Counted from the first letter of the stretch, positions 1-12,148 are shown. The stretch is DNA of 64,000 bases from Cryptomeria japonica (GCF_030272615.1 NC_081408.1:65234546-65298545); one strand, 5' to 3'. A program made the numbers and translations. Notes: generated by a model not told the origin, from the letters alone.

Positions 1-327
1 AGTGCACTCTAGGTAGTTGGCCTTCTTGCAAGTGCAGACCCCTCAATTGTAATTCACATACTTACTGCACAAGTATTATCTGACTGTGGGTAGGCTTCCC
101 ACCATGGTTTTTCCCTTTATGAGGTTTTCCACATACAAATCTTTGTGTCATGTGGATGGTATTTATTTTGTGATTATTGTTTATGCTTAATTAGCTTAAC
201 TACTATTTCGGTATTAATGTTTTGGGTTCTGGTATTAAAGTTTAAATTGCTAATGGTTCTGGTAATTTGTGACAACTGATTCACCCCCCTCTCTTAGTTG
301 GCTTTCGGTTATTTGAACTATCTAACA
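1..327 (+). repeat. 3' part of a B-family copia LTR, cut by window edge
   Basis: This segment matches, base for base over long stretches, the reverse complement of the B-family LTRs further right (for example the solo LTR at 20359-21581). It shows the same landmarks in order: a GTTGGCCTTC block, a TTTTTCCC block, then TGACAACTGATTCACCCCC near the end, and it finishes CTAACA at 327. No tRNA primer site follows, so it is the end of a 3' LTR or of a solo LTR on the plus strand. The rest lies outside the window. Confidence 0.8.
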
Positions 328-1524
328 TTATCTTCCTTGGATAATCTGCACCCATTAACCATAGGGATTCCAACTAGTTTAGAATCTTCCATTCGAAAAA
401 ATTTCAATACCCCCTTGACATATTTGGACTGGTTGATAAAGATTCCTCCTTTAATCTATTGGACCTGCAAACCAATGAAAATTTTGATTTCACTTATCAA
501 AGAAATTTCAAATTCTTTTTTTATTTCTTTTGCAAAATGTAAACTCATGTCATCGAGTGAACTCACAATACTGGTTTTCACTTTTTGATGAACTTTGACA
601 CTTAGATGAACATTTAAAAAAAAATGTTCACTTTCTAATACCTATAACTTTTAAACCGTTAAGAATTTGAAGATGATGTAGACTAGTGATTTGTAACATC
701 TTGTCTCTAGATTCTAAATATATTTTTTTCAATTTTTTTTTTAATAATTTTTATTTATTTTTCCATCTCCCTCAAAAATTAGTTTTTTTTATAGCAAACA
801 ACACTTTTTAAGAGTGATGTGCATCCTAAAATGCATAAGTTAAATTCTTTTGAATTTTTGTTTGTAACATCAATACCCAGGGTATGCAGTTGGTTTGATA
901 GTGATATGTTGAATATTTTTCATTTTATTAAGTTTTGAATCTCGGCTAATTATAATATAGATATAGGTGTATGTTTGAACACATAACTTGTTCTATATAT
1001 ATCAAAATTCAATTTTATTATTTTTGTTAGAAAGAAGACATCAATGCCTAGGGCATAAATAATTTTTAGAATTTTTTTGAATTAGTTTACTATTTTTCCG
1101 AATGCATTGAACAAAGAAGTTCATGTTCAGTGAAAAACCTACATTCATAAGAAATAAAACAAAAATATATTAATAAAATTAAATATATTAAAAATTATAC
1201 TATTTGGAAAACTTATAATGAGGACTAAATACTAAAAAAAAAAACTTCTCAATGAATTCAGTTGACCCCCCAAAAGCTAATGTAAAATTAGGTTTTTATC
1301 AGCATTTGATAGATGCAAATGAGACTCCATTGCAAGTATGATTTAGAAGTAGAGAGGTTCTATCCAAGAAATTTTGATGTAAGAGCCTTTGATATAACTA
1401 TCTTCAATTAACTACTTCAAAAGGGACCTCTTAAAGCTTAAATCATTATATTTTCTAAAAAATGTATGATTTCAGCAAAAATCAAGATGTACCAAAAAGT
1501 GGGAACAAATATTGTGAGTTCACC
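328..1524. other. AT-rich intergenic sequence, nothing recognised
   Basis: About 1.2 kb of very AT-rich sequence with many short A and T runs and no coding frame that looks real. A short motif around CATCAATACCCAGGGTAT (near 868) recurs in altered form near 1039. It may be old transposon debris or original host DNA. The remaining parts of F and of C that should lie to the left are not recognisable here. Confidence 0.5.
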
Positions 1525-2420
1525 CCATCATCTCCTCCAAATATGATATCATCTACAAACACTTCTGCATTCAATAACTTGTCTCCTTCTGTCTTAAAAT
1601 AAATGTTGTTGTCCTCGTTGGTTCTTTGACATCCAATCTTTATCAAGTGTGAATGGAGTCTCCCATACCATTCCCTTAGAGCTTTCTTTAATCCATATGA
1701 ATCTTTATGAAGTTTTCACACCATGTTCCTGTCTTTAGTCAATGCAAACCCATCCGGTTGTTCAATGCAACCCTCTTATTCTAGAATTCCATTAAAAAAT
1801 TTAGACTTGACATCCATTTGGTATACCTTGAAACCTTTGAATGCAAAAAATGCAAGTAGCATTCTTACTCCTTCAAGTGTAGAAATAGGTGGAAAGGTTT
1901 CTCCATAGTCCTCAACTTCTTCTTGTGCATATCTTGTGCAAACTAGTATATCCTTGTTCCTAAACACCCACTAAGTACCAATCACATTTTTATCAGCTGG
2001 TCTAGGGACAAGTGACCAAGTGTTGTTCTTCTCTATTTGATCAAGCTCATCCTTCATAGCCTTTATCCAATCATCATTCTTTAGAGCTTCCCTCACTATC
2101 TTAGGTTCAATTGTGTAAATTAGACAATCATGTTCTCTAATCTTTCTTCTTGTTTGTACTCCAACATTCTTGTCTCCAATAATCTGATCTGAAGAGTGAT
2201 TCAACATTACATATCTTGGTATAACTGGTTCCAGTCTAGAAGCCTTTTCTTCATCTTCTTCTTCTTCTTCTTCTTCTTCCATCGGTTGAGAAGCATCCTC
2301 CACATTATTTTGCTCAATATCATTTTGAACTTTCAATTCAATGATCACTACCTTTTGTTCATCTACTACATCAGAATTACTAGCATCATCAGATTTGTCA
2401 TAATACTCATCAAATTTCAC
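1525..2420 (-). pseudogene. C reverse transcriptase fragment
   Basis: Frames on the minus strand read as copia reverse transcriptase. The region starts with the linker sequence RYVMLNHSSDQIIGDKN, goes on with MKDELDQIEKNNTWSLVPR and a GETFPPISTLEGVRMLLAFF segment, then the QMDVKS block. Degenerate frames to the left add a KKALREWYGRLH-like block and an FVDD catalytic-box relative. A stop lies near 1970, and the gene is cut off at about 1525 just after the catalytic box. It would copy element RNA into DNA in the virus-like particle; this copy is dead. Confidence 0.85.
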
Positions 2421-2760
2421 ATTAACACTTTCTACAATCTTCTTGGTTCTTTTGTTAAAGCACTTGAATTCTTTTCACTTAGTTTAGTAACCAAGGAGAG
2501 TTCCTTCATCACAATATTTAACAAATTCATCTGATGTGAATTCTCCACCCCAGTCAAATCTTAGACACTTTAGGTTCTTACCAGTTTCTTTCTCCATTAA
2601 GCATTTGAATGCCTTAAAATTGTTGAAAGCATTAGACTTCTTTGCAACTAGGGTTTCCAATCTTAATTCTCTTCCACTGATTCAATTTTCCATAAATCTT
2701 TACAATATGGTATCAACTTCACCAAAGTAGCAATCAAATTCTCTTTTATGTTTTTGTCGC
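2421..2760 (-). pseudogene. C integrase fragment with internal deletion
   Basis: The minus strand reads LKCLRFDWGGEFTSDEF, the copia integrase block around the second catalytic aspartate, then jumps at YCDE to GTLLGY and KCFNKRTKKIVES, which belong to the far C-terminal part. The middle of the catalytic core is therefore missing. Asp-Glu is shared by both sides of the junction, which fits a deletion at microhomology. Confidence 0.75.
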
Positions 2761-3099
2761 TCTCCAAATGTACTCTTGAAAATGCTAAGTGAAAAATGAG
2801 ACTTAAAATAACCTTTTATTTTCCTTTTACCAACTATATTTCATGCTAAACTAGCTGAACATACCCAAATCATCGTTCAATCCCAAAACTTATTGTTGGT
2901 TCACATATCACATCCAATTCACTAGTTACATCTCAAAATCACTTCATACCATCATGTTGCATCAAAACTTGTAGTTTTGACTTACCACACACCGTTTATG
3001 GGGTCTAGAAATGTATCTCACAATATGCTCCCACTAAGGTTCATACATAGCTTAGTTTTTGTGAGAGGGATTATCCACACCAAGTGAATAATTGGATTC
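2761..3099. other. Degenerate stretch between C integrase and gag
   Basis: About 340 bp where the protease and integrase N-terminus should lie. I cannot trace a frame through it. It is either badly decayed or replaced. Confidence 0.4.
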
Positions 3100-4406
3100 C
3101 TTTGATGGCTTCTCCTCACTTTTCTCCTTCCATATCTTATTCATCTCACTTCTAGTTTCTTCCACATCTGCCTTATTCTTTCCTTTTCAATCAACAGACT
3201 GATTAATTGGTTGGTTCATTCTAGCTCTACAAAACCTTGCAATATGTCCCAATTTATGCTAGTGGAAACATGCCATTCCAGATGCTCTCAAGGGTCCACC
3301 ATTGCCTCTATCAGTTCTTTTTCAACAATTCATAGCCACATTACCATAGTTGTTACAGATTGAACATGTCACATTCCATCTATTCTCAATTTCATATGCA
3401 TTAGACTGGTTCACATAAGGTTTCTATCAAGTAGGGTTTCTTCGGTCATTGTAAGATCTCTACCATTCATCATTAGACCTCTGATCCATGTAAAATTTTT
3501 GATTGTTTACTTTTGACTACACTCAACATATTTATGCCCATACTTGTTTCAATTGAAGCAATATCCATCAAAAATACTAGGCTTATATCCTTCATTTGCA
3601 TTAGGTCTATATCCATCAAAAGTACTTGATCTACTTCTAGAAACATTTGTAGTATGAGCTACCTTATGGTAGTTAAATCATATTGGTTTGTAGGTTCTCT
3701 TAGTAGTGTTCTTCTTGGTCTTTAGTGCAGATTTGGCTTCATTCTTGGTGTCCTTGGTACCAAATGTCTCTCCTTGTTAAAAGGTTGTGTATCTCAAGCC
3801 ATGTGTATCTGCTTTCTACCTTTGTGTCTGAATATTCTCATCAAGAATAACAATGGTCTTGTTGAATTTAGCTAATAACTCATTTGCACTAGCCAACTCC
3901 TTGGTAAGCTCCTCATTCTTCTTTGTGAGACTTTCTCTAAGAGACATAGCCATGTCTAGATCAACTTGTATTTCTTGTTTTTCCTCTTTGGTCTACTGAA
4001 GATGTGCATGCAAGGTACCATTCTCCTTATTCAGCTTAAATATCTCATGCTCCTTATCTCTTATTTTGTCTTCAGTTGCCCTCCTCGCTTCCAATTCTCA
4101 ACTTATCCTAATGGTAAGGGCTTCCAACTCTCCCCTTAGATTTTTCTTTTCATCATTCACCTTTTCCACCTCTTTAGACAAGGCATCAATGGTTTCTTCC
4201 TCAGATGAACTACTTTCACTAAGTTCCAACAACTGCTCAGCCTACTCTCTTCTCTTAGCCAATGAAGCTTTGTACTTGACCTTTAGTTCATCAAGGGCTT
4301 CTTGAGATTCTCCAAGCCTATTTGAAATCTCTTTGTAACTCATTGAACCTTCCCCCATGTCATCCATAGAGATCATTCCCAAGTGGTTAAGCCTTAAGGG
4401 AATTAG
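3100..4406 (-). pseudogene. C gag-like region: coiled coil plus zinc knuckles
   Basis: Read on the minus strand from the primer site, the frame begins near MISMDDMGEGSMSYKEIS and is a long run of charged heptads (about 3840-4330), followed by at least three degenerate CCHC knuckles, for example HKLGHIARFC near 3240 and NKYGHKYVEC near 3540. I see no UBN2-type capsid upstream, unlike the gag of E at 49317-50178. That is the same order as ORF1 of family A. Several stops make it non-functional. In living elements this part would bind packaged RNA. Confidence 0.65.
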
Positions 4407-4420
4407 GCTATAATACCAAT
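4407..4420 (-). other. Primer-binding site of C (degenerate)
   Basis: The minus strand reads ATTGGTATTATAGC directly after the LTR. It is a mutated form of the initiator-tRNA-Met complement (TGGTATCAGAGC) used by many plant copia elements. Confidence 0.7.
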
Positions 4421-5748
4421 TGATAAACTTATAAGACTTTGAGAAGGGGGAGTGAATAAGTGCAAGAAAAAGCTTAATAAATCTAATAACAACTTTCACA
4501 AACTTGAAAATAAATTAGCATGCAAGAAATTTATAACCACATAAGCAAACATCCAAAAAATCATGCAGACCATAACACAATGATTTTTGACATGGAAACC
4601 CAACTAGGGAAACCATAGTAGGAATTAGCATGCACAATATGTATTTGAACTCTTTTGGAATGCACACAGTTAAAGGCATAGCCCGGTTAAGAGCTTACTA
4701 TATGTTTGGTTAAGAGTAGGCCCTATTAGGAGTCACCCGGTCAAGAGATTTTGCCTCAGCCGTGTTAGGATCTCTAGCCTATTAAGAGTAACCTTGTTAG
4801 AGGATTTCAAACTCAAGTAAATGAGCCACCCGATGAGGGGATTTACAATATCAGATCTATTAGGATCTACCTGGTTAAGGGATTTAAAATTGTTGTAACT
4901 CTTAGGGAACAACATGGCAAATGATCTGACTACAACACTTTGTTTCTTTCTAGTATAGATCCTTTTCAGCACAACTCTACTAGACACATGTAGACACTTC
5001 AAACTAGTTTGGCAATACCTTCTTCTCCAACTATCCCTAAATACACTTTTCGGTTAGGGTGGCTATAAAATCTAATTATATCAACAAGATACAATGAATT
5101 TACATTTAGCGCGACAAAAAATTCTGCCAAAATACATTACAAATTATTACAATAAATTTCTAGATGATTTTCATTGTTGAGTGTTCACCGCACATTGATT
5201 TGATAAGCAATCAAACCCTTGTTTCATTCTTCTAATAACTTTGTTCCTTCCTAGAAAATATGATCGTTGTACATGCTCAAATATCTTCTTATCATAACAC
5301 ATAGATTATGACATGTCATCATTAAGTTATCTTCATGATAAAATCCACCACCAAACCTTAAATCTTTACTAGTTAAAGATTTGATACCAGTATTCATTCT
5401 TCTTCACAAAGTTCATAATAGTTAATTATAAATGTGTTTTCTGGTTCACCAAACTTGATGAGATTTCAATCACAGAATCATGCCAAAGTTATGAAGATAT
5501 ATTCTAAACCATAACACCTGAATCTTCTCCAATCATCCATACTAGTCACTTGATCATCACTATGTTCCTATTTATCGGTTGACAACAACTTAGTAGTTTT
5601 ATTGTCTAATTGATTCCACTATTGATTAGGCTATACCAGTTGCTCTAGATGACCAAGATGACTAAAAAAACATGATTTCCATCAATGACGACATAAATAA
5701 AGTCATCAAACATCTTATTATAATTATATTATCATCATCAAGCCAACA
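4421..5748 (-). repeat. 5' LTR of C
   Basis: Bounded on the plus strand by TGATAA and CCAACA. It contains several short motifs of the type CCTGTTAGGA / AACCGGGT between about 4680 and 4890. Its right half (about 5395-5590) aligns with the right half of the E LTR (7385-7560). No matching target duplication can be seen because the left part of C is lost. Confidence 0.75.
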
Positions 5749-5809
5749 ATTTTTCATATTTTCAACATTGCAAAGAATATAATCAAATTCATCAATGCCA
5801 TATACAACA
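5749..5809 (-). pseudogene. F integrase fragment between C and E
   Basis: Sixty-one bases on the minus strand read YGIDEFDYILCNVENMKN, matching the GYGIDEFGYRLWD-type segment after the copia integrase core. It continues the F integrase frame that stops at 52195 on the far side of E, which ties C, E and F together. Confidence 0.65.
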
Positions 5810-7672
5810 TGTAGAATACAAGATATCACTAAGAGGGGTTGAACCAGTGATTATAAATGATTTTTAACTATATGTGTGTAACTAGGAAAGTAATGAAAAT
5901 GCTACTATTCAAACACACAGAAATAGTAAATCACACAACACTGGATATACGAGGAAGACCCAATGTGGGAAAAACCTCATTGAGAAATTATGTTGGAGAC
6001 TATTGCTCCAATCTAGCCTCACAATGGATTAACAATTTTACAATAGTTAGGGCACCAACCCAAGGAGCACCAACCCCTAGAAAATTATGGGTACCAACCC
6101 CTACACTATTTTGAGCACCAACTCAAGGAGCATCAATCCCTACACCAAGCACCCACTCAATGAAATACAATGAAATAAATATACAATAATCTACATCTTG
6201 TTACAAATGGATTTTGTAACACCTTCAATCAATACTCTCTACTGATTTATCTCTCCTCTGCCTCTCAGCTTCTTTTACTACCGATTATTTGTTCACTCTC
6301 TCTAACCTCTTATCGGTCAGCCTCTGCCTTTCCTGAACTCCTCTGATCCTTACTATGCATTCATTCACCCTCTAATTCGTTTCTATTGGTTCAACCACTG
6401 TTAGTTCACTTGACTGTCAACTCTATGACAGTTTACCGGCTGCTTTGTTTTGTACCAGTTAAACCCCTCTTACCGGTTAAACCTCTCCAACACTTAGTCA
6501 CTTGTATACTTCTCTCTTGCACTTAGAATAATCACTCTTCTAATCTCAACAATCACCTTCACTTCACCAACATCAACAACAACACTCACTAAGATCTTCA
6601 ATCTACATATTTATACTCAGGAGTTCCTGTCAAAATAGACAATTAAACCTCTTGCCCTAGAATTTTCAGCACCGACCCAAACTATATCAAATCAAATTAG
6701 ATATCATCTTCGAGATCGATAACCTACAGCAAATCTAACAACACTTCCATATTTGTTTCTTCCAATACACGTTTACTATATTTAGCAATCACCATAAATG
6801 ATCTTGTAGTTCCTTTCTCTAGATCAACTAGTCAATCAACCATCCTACTTTGATCACGACAACAAAGAATCAAATCTTTATCCTTTGAATAGCTTTGAGC
6901 CTAAATCCTCTGCAACTCCTCTATGATTTCTATAGTCAACAATTAATATGGACTTAATCAGAAACCATGTCACCGATGCAATCTTCACCACTACACATTA
7001 GCCACCTGGATCCTATGTGTCATCTTCATTAGCATCTATCTCTATTGACTATGTTGGTTCAGAATCAGTCACTGACTAAAAAAATCATACTGGTATACAC
7101 CTTATACTATCGGTCTTCTTTCCTACTAGTTATCCATTAACCTATTACTCTTCAAGCCATGCTCTTCTCTGTTCTATCAACTAGATCATTATTAGCCCGG
7201 ACCTCATCTCAACTGGTTTTCCATAGAGGGAAACTCATCACTTCTTATCCTTCCTTTTATGTCTTGGTAGCCCATTATTCCTTCTCTTCATTTGGTGAAA
7301 GAATCTTCATCTAGTGGGAGTCTTGCTTATTTACTTGTTGCATGGTTACCAATTGATGCAACACCTACTTGCAAACTAGACTAATAATCATTCTTTTTCA
7401 TACAGTACATATTAGTCAATTATAAATGTGCTCTCCAGTTCACCAAACTGGATGTGGTTTCTATCATAGACTCATGCCAATGTTATGAGCATATATTTTG
7501 AACAGCAACATTTGAATCCTCTCCAATCATCTGTACTGGTTGCTTGATCACCTCTATGTTCTTGTTTATTGGTTGACAATACTCCTACCTGCATATCTGT
7601 AACACCAATGAGAACACCATGCCAACAACAATTCCAACACCAGTTGACATCAATGACAATACAATACAAACA
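5810..7672 (-). repeat. 3' LTR of E
   Basis: About 1.86 kb, starting TGTAGAATAC and ending ACAAACA. It aligns along its length with 50289-52194, including the unusual repeated phrase 'caccaacccaaggagcaccaa' near 6050-6130. On the minus strand there is a TATAAATA box near 6610, expected for a retrotransposon promoter. Short open frames inside it are not genes. Confidence 0.85.
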
Positions 7673-7930
7673 ATCTCCCCCTTTGGCATTGATGTCAACA
7701 CACATAGTATCCACTATTAAACAAGTTTCTTCTCCCCCTTTGACAACAATGACAAAGGGCATAAACAAGTGTTCTCTCTTTTTCCAATATAGAAAACCAC
7801 AAGGACCTGCATGTACACAATCGGTACAATCTCCCCCTTGATCAAATATCCCCCTTTGTCCATCAACTGGTGTAAGAATCAAAAGATATGGCAGTGAACT
7901 CCTTTTGAACCATAAATCTCCATACACATT
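7673..7930 (-). other. Polypurine tract cluster before the E 3' LTR
   Basis: On the minus strand the block next to the LTR reads GCCAAAGGGGGAGAT (7673-7687). Similar purine runs recur at 7731-7742, 7829-7840 and 7847-7857. The one touching the LTR should prime plus-strand DNA synthesis. Repeated tracts here are a feature I associate with SIRE-type copia elements. Confidence 0.7.
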
Positions 7931-8592
7931 TAAGTGCATGAAGTAGCTGAAACCACACCTAACTTGTGGAATTGATACTCAAATGAGCTTACTAGTAGAG
8001 GTTTTGTGAAGATATCAGCCACATGTTCATCTATAGGGACATATTATACCTTAACCTCATGCTCTACCACCTTCTACTTGAGAAAATGATATTTGATAGC
8101 AATGTGTTTTGTCCTTGAGTGCATAACTAGATTCTTTGATATGTTGATTGCACTTTAATTATCACACCAAATAGAAACAAGGTCAGATGTTTCTAGCTGA
8201 ATATCCTCGAGGGTTTGCTTCATCCATAATACCTGAGAGTAGCATGTAGCAGCAACAATATATTTTACTTAAGCAATAGTTAGGGAGATTGAATCTTGCT
8301 TCTTGTTGTGCCATGAAACCAACAGGTTGCCTAAGAAGAATGCACCACCACTTGTGCTCTTCTTGTCATCAATGCATCCTACCCAATCAATATCAGTGTA
8401 GGCTTGAAAGGTGAATTCTCCTTGCTTAGGATACCATAGTCCATAATTAAGTGTTCCTTGTAAATACCTAAAGATTCTTCTAATTGCATTTTCATGTGAC
8501 TGTTTGGGTGCAACTTGAAATTTTGCCACCATACATACTACTTGCCCTATATCCGATCTTAAAGTGGTAAGATATAATAGACTACCAATCAT
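7931..8592 (-). pseudogene. E RNase H
   Basis: The minus strand reads MIGSLLYLTTLRSDIGQVV (8592 leftwards), then RRIFRYLQGTLNYGLWY, the AYTDIDWVG catalytic aspartate block and KKSTSGGAFFLG, all standard copia RNase H. Decayed frames to the left carry the TKHIAIKYHFL-like and IFTKPL-like blocks. It degrades RNA in the RNA-DNA hybrid during reverse transcription. Stops and frame changes make it inactive. Confidence 0.85.
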
Positions 8593-9511
8593 GTATCTAT
8601 GCTATATTTGATCCACTACCGGTGACTCATCAACCTTTCTCAACTTGCAATCGGTCACCAAGGGGGGTACTTACCGGTTTGATGTCTTCCATCTAAAACT
8701 TCTTCAACATATATTTGGCATACTTAATTTGAGATATAAATATCCCTTTATCTTGCTATAAAATCTCCAAACCAAGAAAGTATGACAACTCTCCAAGCAT
8801 TGACATCTCAAATTTTGATTGCATCTGATCAACAATTTTTTTGCATAGAGTGTCTTTGTTGCCACCAATAATTATGTCATCCATATATACAACCACAATA
8901 ATCATGTGCTTTCCATCTACTTTAATATACAACTTACTATCTACACTTCCCTTTCTAAAACATTGCTCCTTTTGATACTTATCTAACCTTGAATACCATG
9001 CTCTTGGAGCTTGATTCAAACCATACAATGCTTTCTTCAACCAGTACACAAAAGTTTCATCATCATGTAGTAGAAAGCCTTGTGGTTGTTCTACGTAAAC
9101 TTCTTCTTCTAAGTTATCAGTTAAGAAGGCAGATTTAACATCCATTTCATATACCTTGAATCCTTTGTAGGAAAAGAATGCCAAAAACATTCTAATGGCT
9201 TCAAGTCTTACAACCGGTGCATATGTTTCGTCAAATCTATTCCTTCTACTTGGGAATACAATTTGCATACTAATCTTGTCTCGGTAGACCCATTTAGTGC
9301 CAATGACATTCTTATCTGCTAGTCTAGGAACTAATTCCCAAGTTTTGTTCTTTTCAATTTGTTGTAGCTCTTCTTCCATTGCATCCATCCATTTCTGACT
9401 TTTATTGGCTTCATTGAATGTTCTAGGTTCCATTTCTTTCATGAAGCAAAAATTTACTTGTTCATCATTTTGGGCAAGTCTTCTTCTGGTTTGCACACCA
9501 TCATTCTTTTT
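8593..9511 (-). pseudogene. E reverse transcriptase
   Basis: An open stretch of 246 codons (9496 to 8756) reads as copia reverse transcriptase: MEEELQQIEKNKTWELVPR, then DETYAPVVRLEAIRMFLAF, the EMDVKSAFL block with a catalytic Asp, the ALYGLNQAPRAWYSRLDKY block, and VVYMDDIIIGG. The catalytic box is YMDD, where plant copia usually has YVDD. A block of about 20 residues before DETYAP is scrambled, and the N-terminal side stops at about 9512 right after NDGVQTRRR. The integrase that should follow reappears at 40706. Confidence 0.9.
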
Positions 9512-11173
9512 GCCTATTGGTTCCCAAAATGGTTTTTATGCTTTAAAATCAACCAATACACTCATTCCAATTTCTATGAAGCAACCAACTTCAATTTTGG
9601 AAATTATCACAAGGATTGGGCCAACTAACAAGGCATCTACAAAACCTGAGAGGGTGATCCCTTTAGTGAATTTTATGGTCTTTGCACCACACTCAAATAT
9701 TCACTGAAACAAGGCAAATGATCTCATACATGGGCTCAATGACAGGGAGAATGATCAAGGATGGAAATTCCTCCAGTGATCCGCAACCTAATCAGAGAAT
9801 GTGATGGGTAGGATAAACAATAGCAAACATGAAATGAAAGTTATTCTGATAATCAACAAATTATAGCGATTTGTTAGTGAATTTGAAAACAAGACTGGTA
9901 TTTAAAATCAGTTAAAAGTTGTGATGAGTTCCTTACTCCATTGGGTACTTGAAGATACATGATATAAACTAAAAATGCGATAGAATTTTATCTAATAGTA
10001 TAAGATGTAAGATAATATTGTCTTACAATATTATTTCATTTACAATCCCAACCCAAACTACTTATCTAAATCCCCGCATAGGCCCTATCACTTTGTAATC
10101 CCACTCAAGCATTTAATCAACCCCTTAGGTCAAAGCATGAAATAAAAAATTGCATACATCATAACAATGCAACAAATGAAAAAAAAACCTAGATTCTATT
10201 CATTTGAAAGATGACAGAATTATACACTAGAGAGAAATAGATCATAATTTTATTTCTATTGAATAAAATTACTACTTATGTTATAGAATAAATTTACATA
10301 TAACTCCTTCAAGAACTTGAACAAAGATTGACACTAAAAAATTCTTTTCATTTGTCTGTAAATGACTTTACAACTTTCTCACTTCACTTAAACTCACTAC
10401 TAGAACCAAACAAGGAAACCCAAAAGAACTAGAAATTTTGAACCCTCAAGAGACTCCCCAAATTAGAACTCATCTAATGGCCTTGATTTCCAATTTTTAT
10501 AGAAGAAAAAAGAGAAACAAGCTTCAGACCAAGAGACACATTTCAATAGAAGATTTACTCTTAGCAATTAGGCCTAAAAGGCCATATGCAATTTTGTTAC
10601 AAAAATATTCTATATCCATGCATTGGCACCCATGAATCAAAATTTTTAACTGAAAATTGGTAGAAGAAAAATTGCTTGAGCCATGCTATTATCACCTTGA
10701 TGCCTTTGGATGGAGTGTGAGATGTTATGTTCTATTCAACAAAGTTTTTCCATTATCCGAAGGGATACTAGGTTTCGACAAGAACAAAAGTCACATTTAA
10801 ACTAGAAGAGGAGCTCTACCCTTCATGACTAGGATTAGAGAAAGTGGAAGGAGGAGCCTAAGGAGAAACATAATATGTTGGGGAGGGGTCACAAATTCCA
10901 TGCAATCACATAGATTACTGGCTACCACTCCCCACCCAAACAAATCCTTCTTTCATTCCTCTATGGGCTCCTTCTTCGAACCTCTTGCCATCGAGTGGTA
11001 GAGTAGAAGCAGAGGATGTGCCATGCGTGGCCTTTCTTGATAAGAAAAGGCTTTCACACCCCCATTGGCAATACTTCTCTTTCACAACCCCTCTGACAAT
11101 AAACAAACTCACAGAGGAGAAAAACACCCATCGGATATCACAAATCACACATCAACTCCATGCACGATCCTGC
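9512..11173. other. X left flank: unclassified insert in E
   Basis: About 1.66 kb that replaces the expected E sequence upstream of the reverse transcriptase. I recognise no protein family in it on either strand, and the short frames look random. It lies between E and the truncated B LTR and may be the left half of a piece whose right half is 39538-40705. It could be host DNA moved by recombination or an unknown transposon. Confidence 0.45.
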
Positions 11174-12148
11174 TCAAACCTAATAAAGGAAAAAACCATG
11201 GTGAGAAGCCCACCCACAGTCAAATAATACTTCTTCGGTAAGTATGTGAATTACAATTGAGTAACCTCCACTTGCAGGAAGGCTAATAGCCTAGAGTGCA
11301 CTGTTCATCATAAAAGGAGTCTCACTGACTACATAGAAATACAAACTACAATCCAAAGAAGTGATTGAACTATAAAAATAGCATCTCCTATGCCTGAGTA
11401 TAGTTCTAGTTAAGCCCTATACTAGAGGACTGAATCCTCTTATATAAACCCAACTCAATCTCCAATAATTGACCAAATCCTTTGCCTAAATGATATTACA
11501 TTATTCTCATATTACATACCATTATCCTATCCTGTATATATCATAATCTACAATGAGATCTTACATCATATATATACAAACCCTCAACCAGAAATAATCA
11601 AGTCGGCCACCAGACAATAAACCAATTACATAATTTCAAAACATTTCGGCCTTCGACCAAAAAAAATAATATCTAACACATAAGACATCTCAAAAACACA
11701 TTGAGAGGTCCAATCCACACATTACATTAAGATGATCCATAACCTAGATCAATCAAGACCCAATATAGGTCCACACGCTAAATAAATGATCTCCATATGT
11801 CAAGTCTCAAACATGATCACCATCAACATCTTGAAACCATACCGGAAGTTGCACCAATACCACTTATGCAATTCAACAAAGATCTTGAACAAAAGCTCTA
11901 GCTTCCAAGCAAACAGGATATCATTCGATCACCAAACCAAAACCAACTAAATAATTATGAACATGAGTATCATGAACAAGCCAATTCTATAACCAAATCA
12001 TACTGAAGCCTATCAGATCATGTCGAATCCAAAACCACTCATCTTACCAGGACCAGAAGGGTGCCGGTAAAGCATCCAAATAGCTAGTGTTGACATCAAT
12101 GACAAAACATCAATGCAACACATAATCAATTCCTCCAAATGGCCAAAA
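11174..12148 (-). repeat. 3' LTR of B, outer end missing
   Basis: Aligns with the B LTRs at 20359-21581 and 35927-39537 from the AAACCTAATAAAGG block onward, and ends GGCCAAAA where the others end GGCCAACA. The first roughly 190 bp of the LTR are absent at 11174, so the left target duplication cannot be checked. Confidence 0.8.

Larger units (their letters stand above)
1525..5748 (-). mobile_element. Element C: truncated Ty1/copia retrotransposon
   Basis: A minus-strand copia element with its 5' LTR on the right (4421-5748), a degenerate primer site, a gag-like region, then integrase and reverse transcriptase remnants. It breaks off near 1525 inside the reverse transcriptase, so the RNase H and 3' LTR are missing. 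Right of the LTR the F integrase frame resumes, showing that C inserted into F. Its LTR resembles those of E near the CCAACA end, so the two are related families. Confidence 0.8.

Noticed and set aside
5857-6114. Frame of 85 codons with Pro/Thr repeats
   Set aside because: Lies wholly in the E LTR and is not kept open in the other LTR at 50289-52194.
7472-7939. Cys-rich minus-strand frame of 155 codons resembling a secreted peptide
   Set aside because: It overlaps the E LTR end and polypurine tracts and is not conserved in related elements; the Cys content comes from local TGT/TGC runs.
9405-9707. Plus-strand frame of 100 codons across the E/X junction
   Set aside because: Half of it is antisense to the E reverse transcriptase; the rest matches nothing I know.
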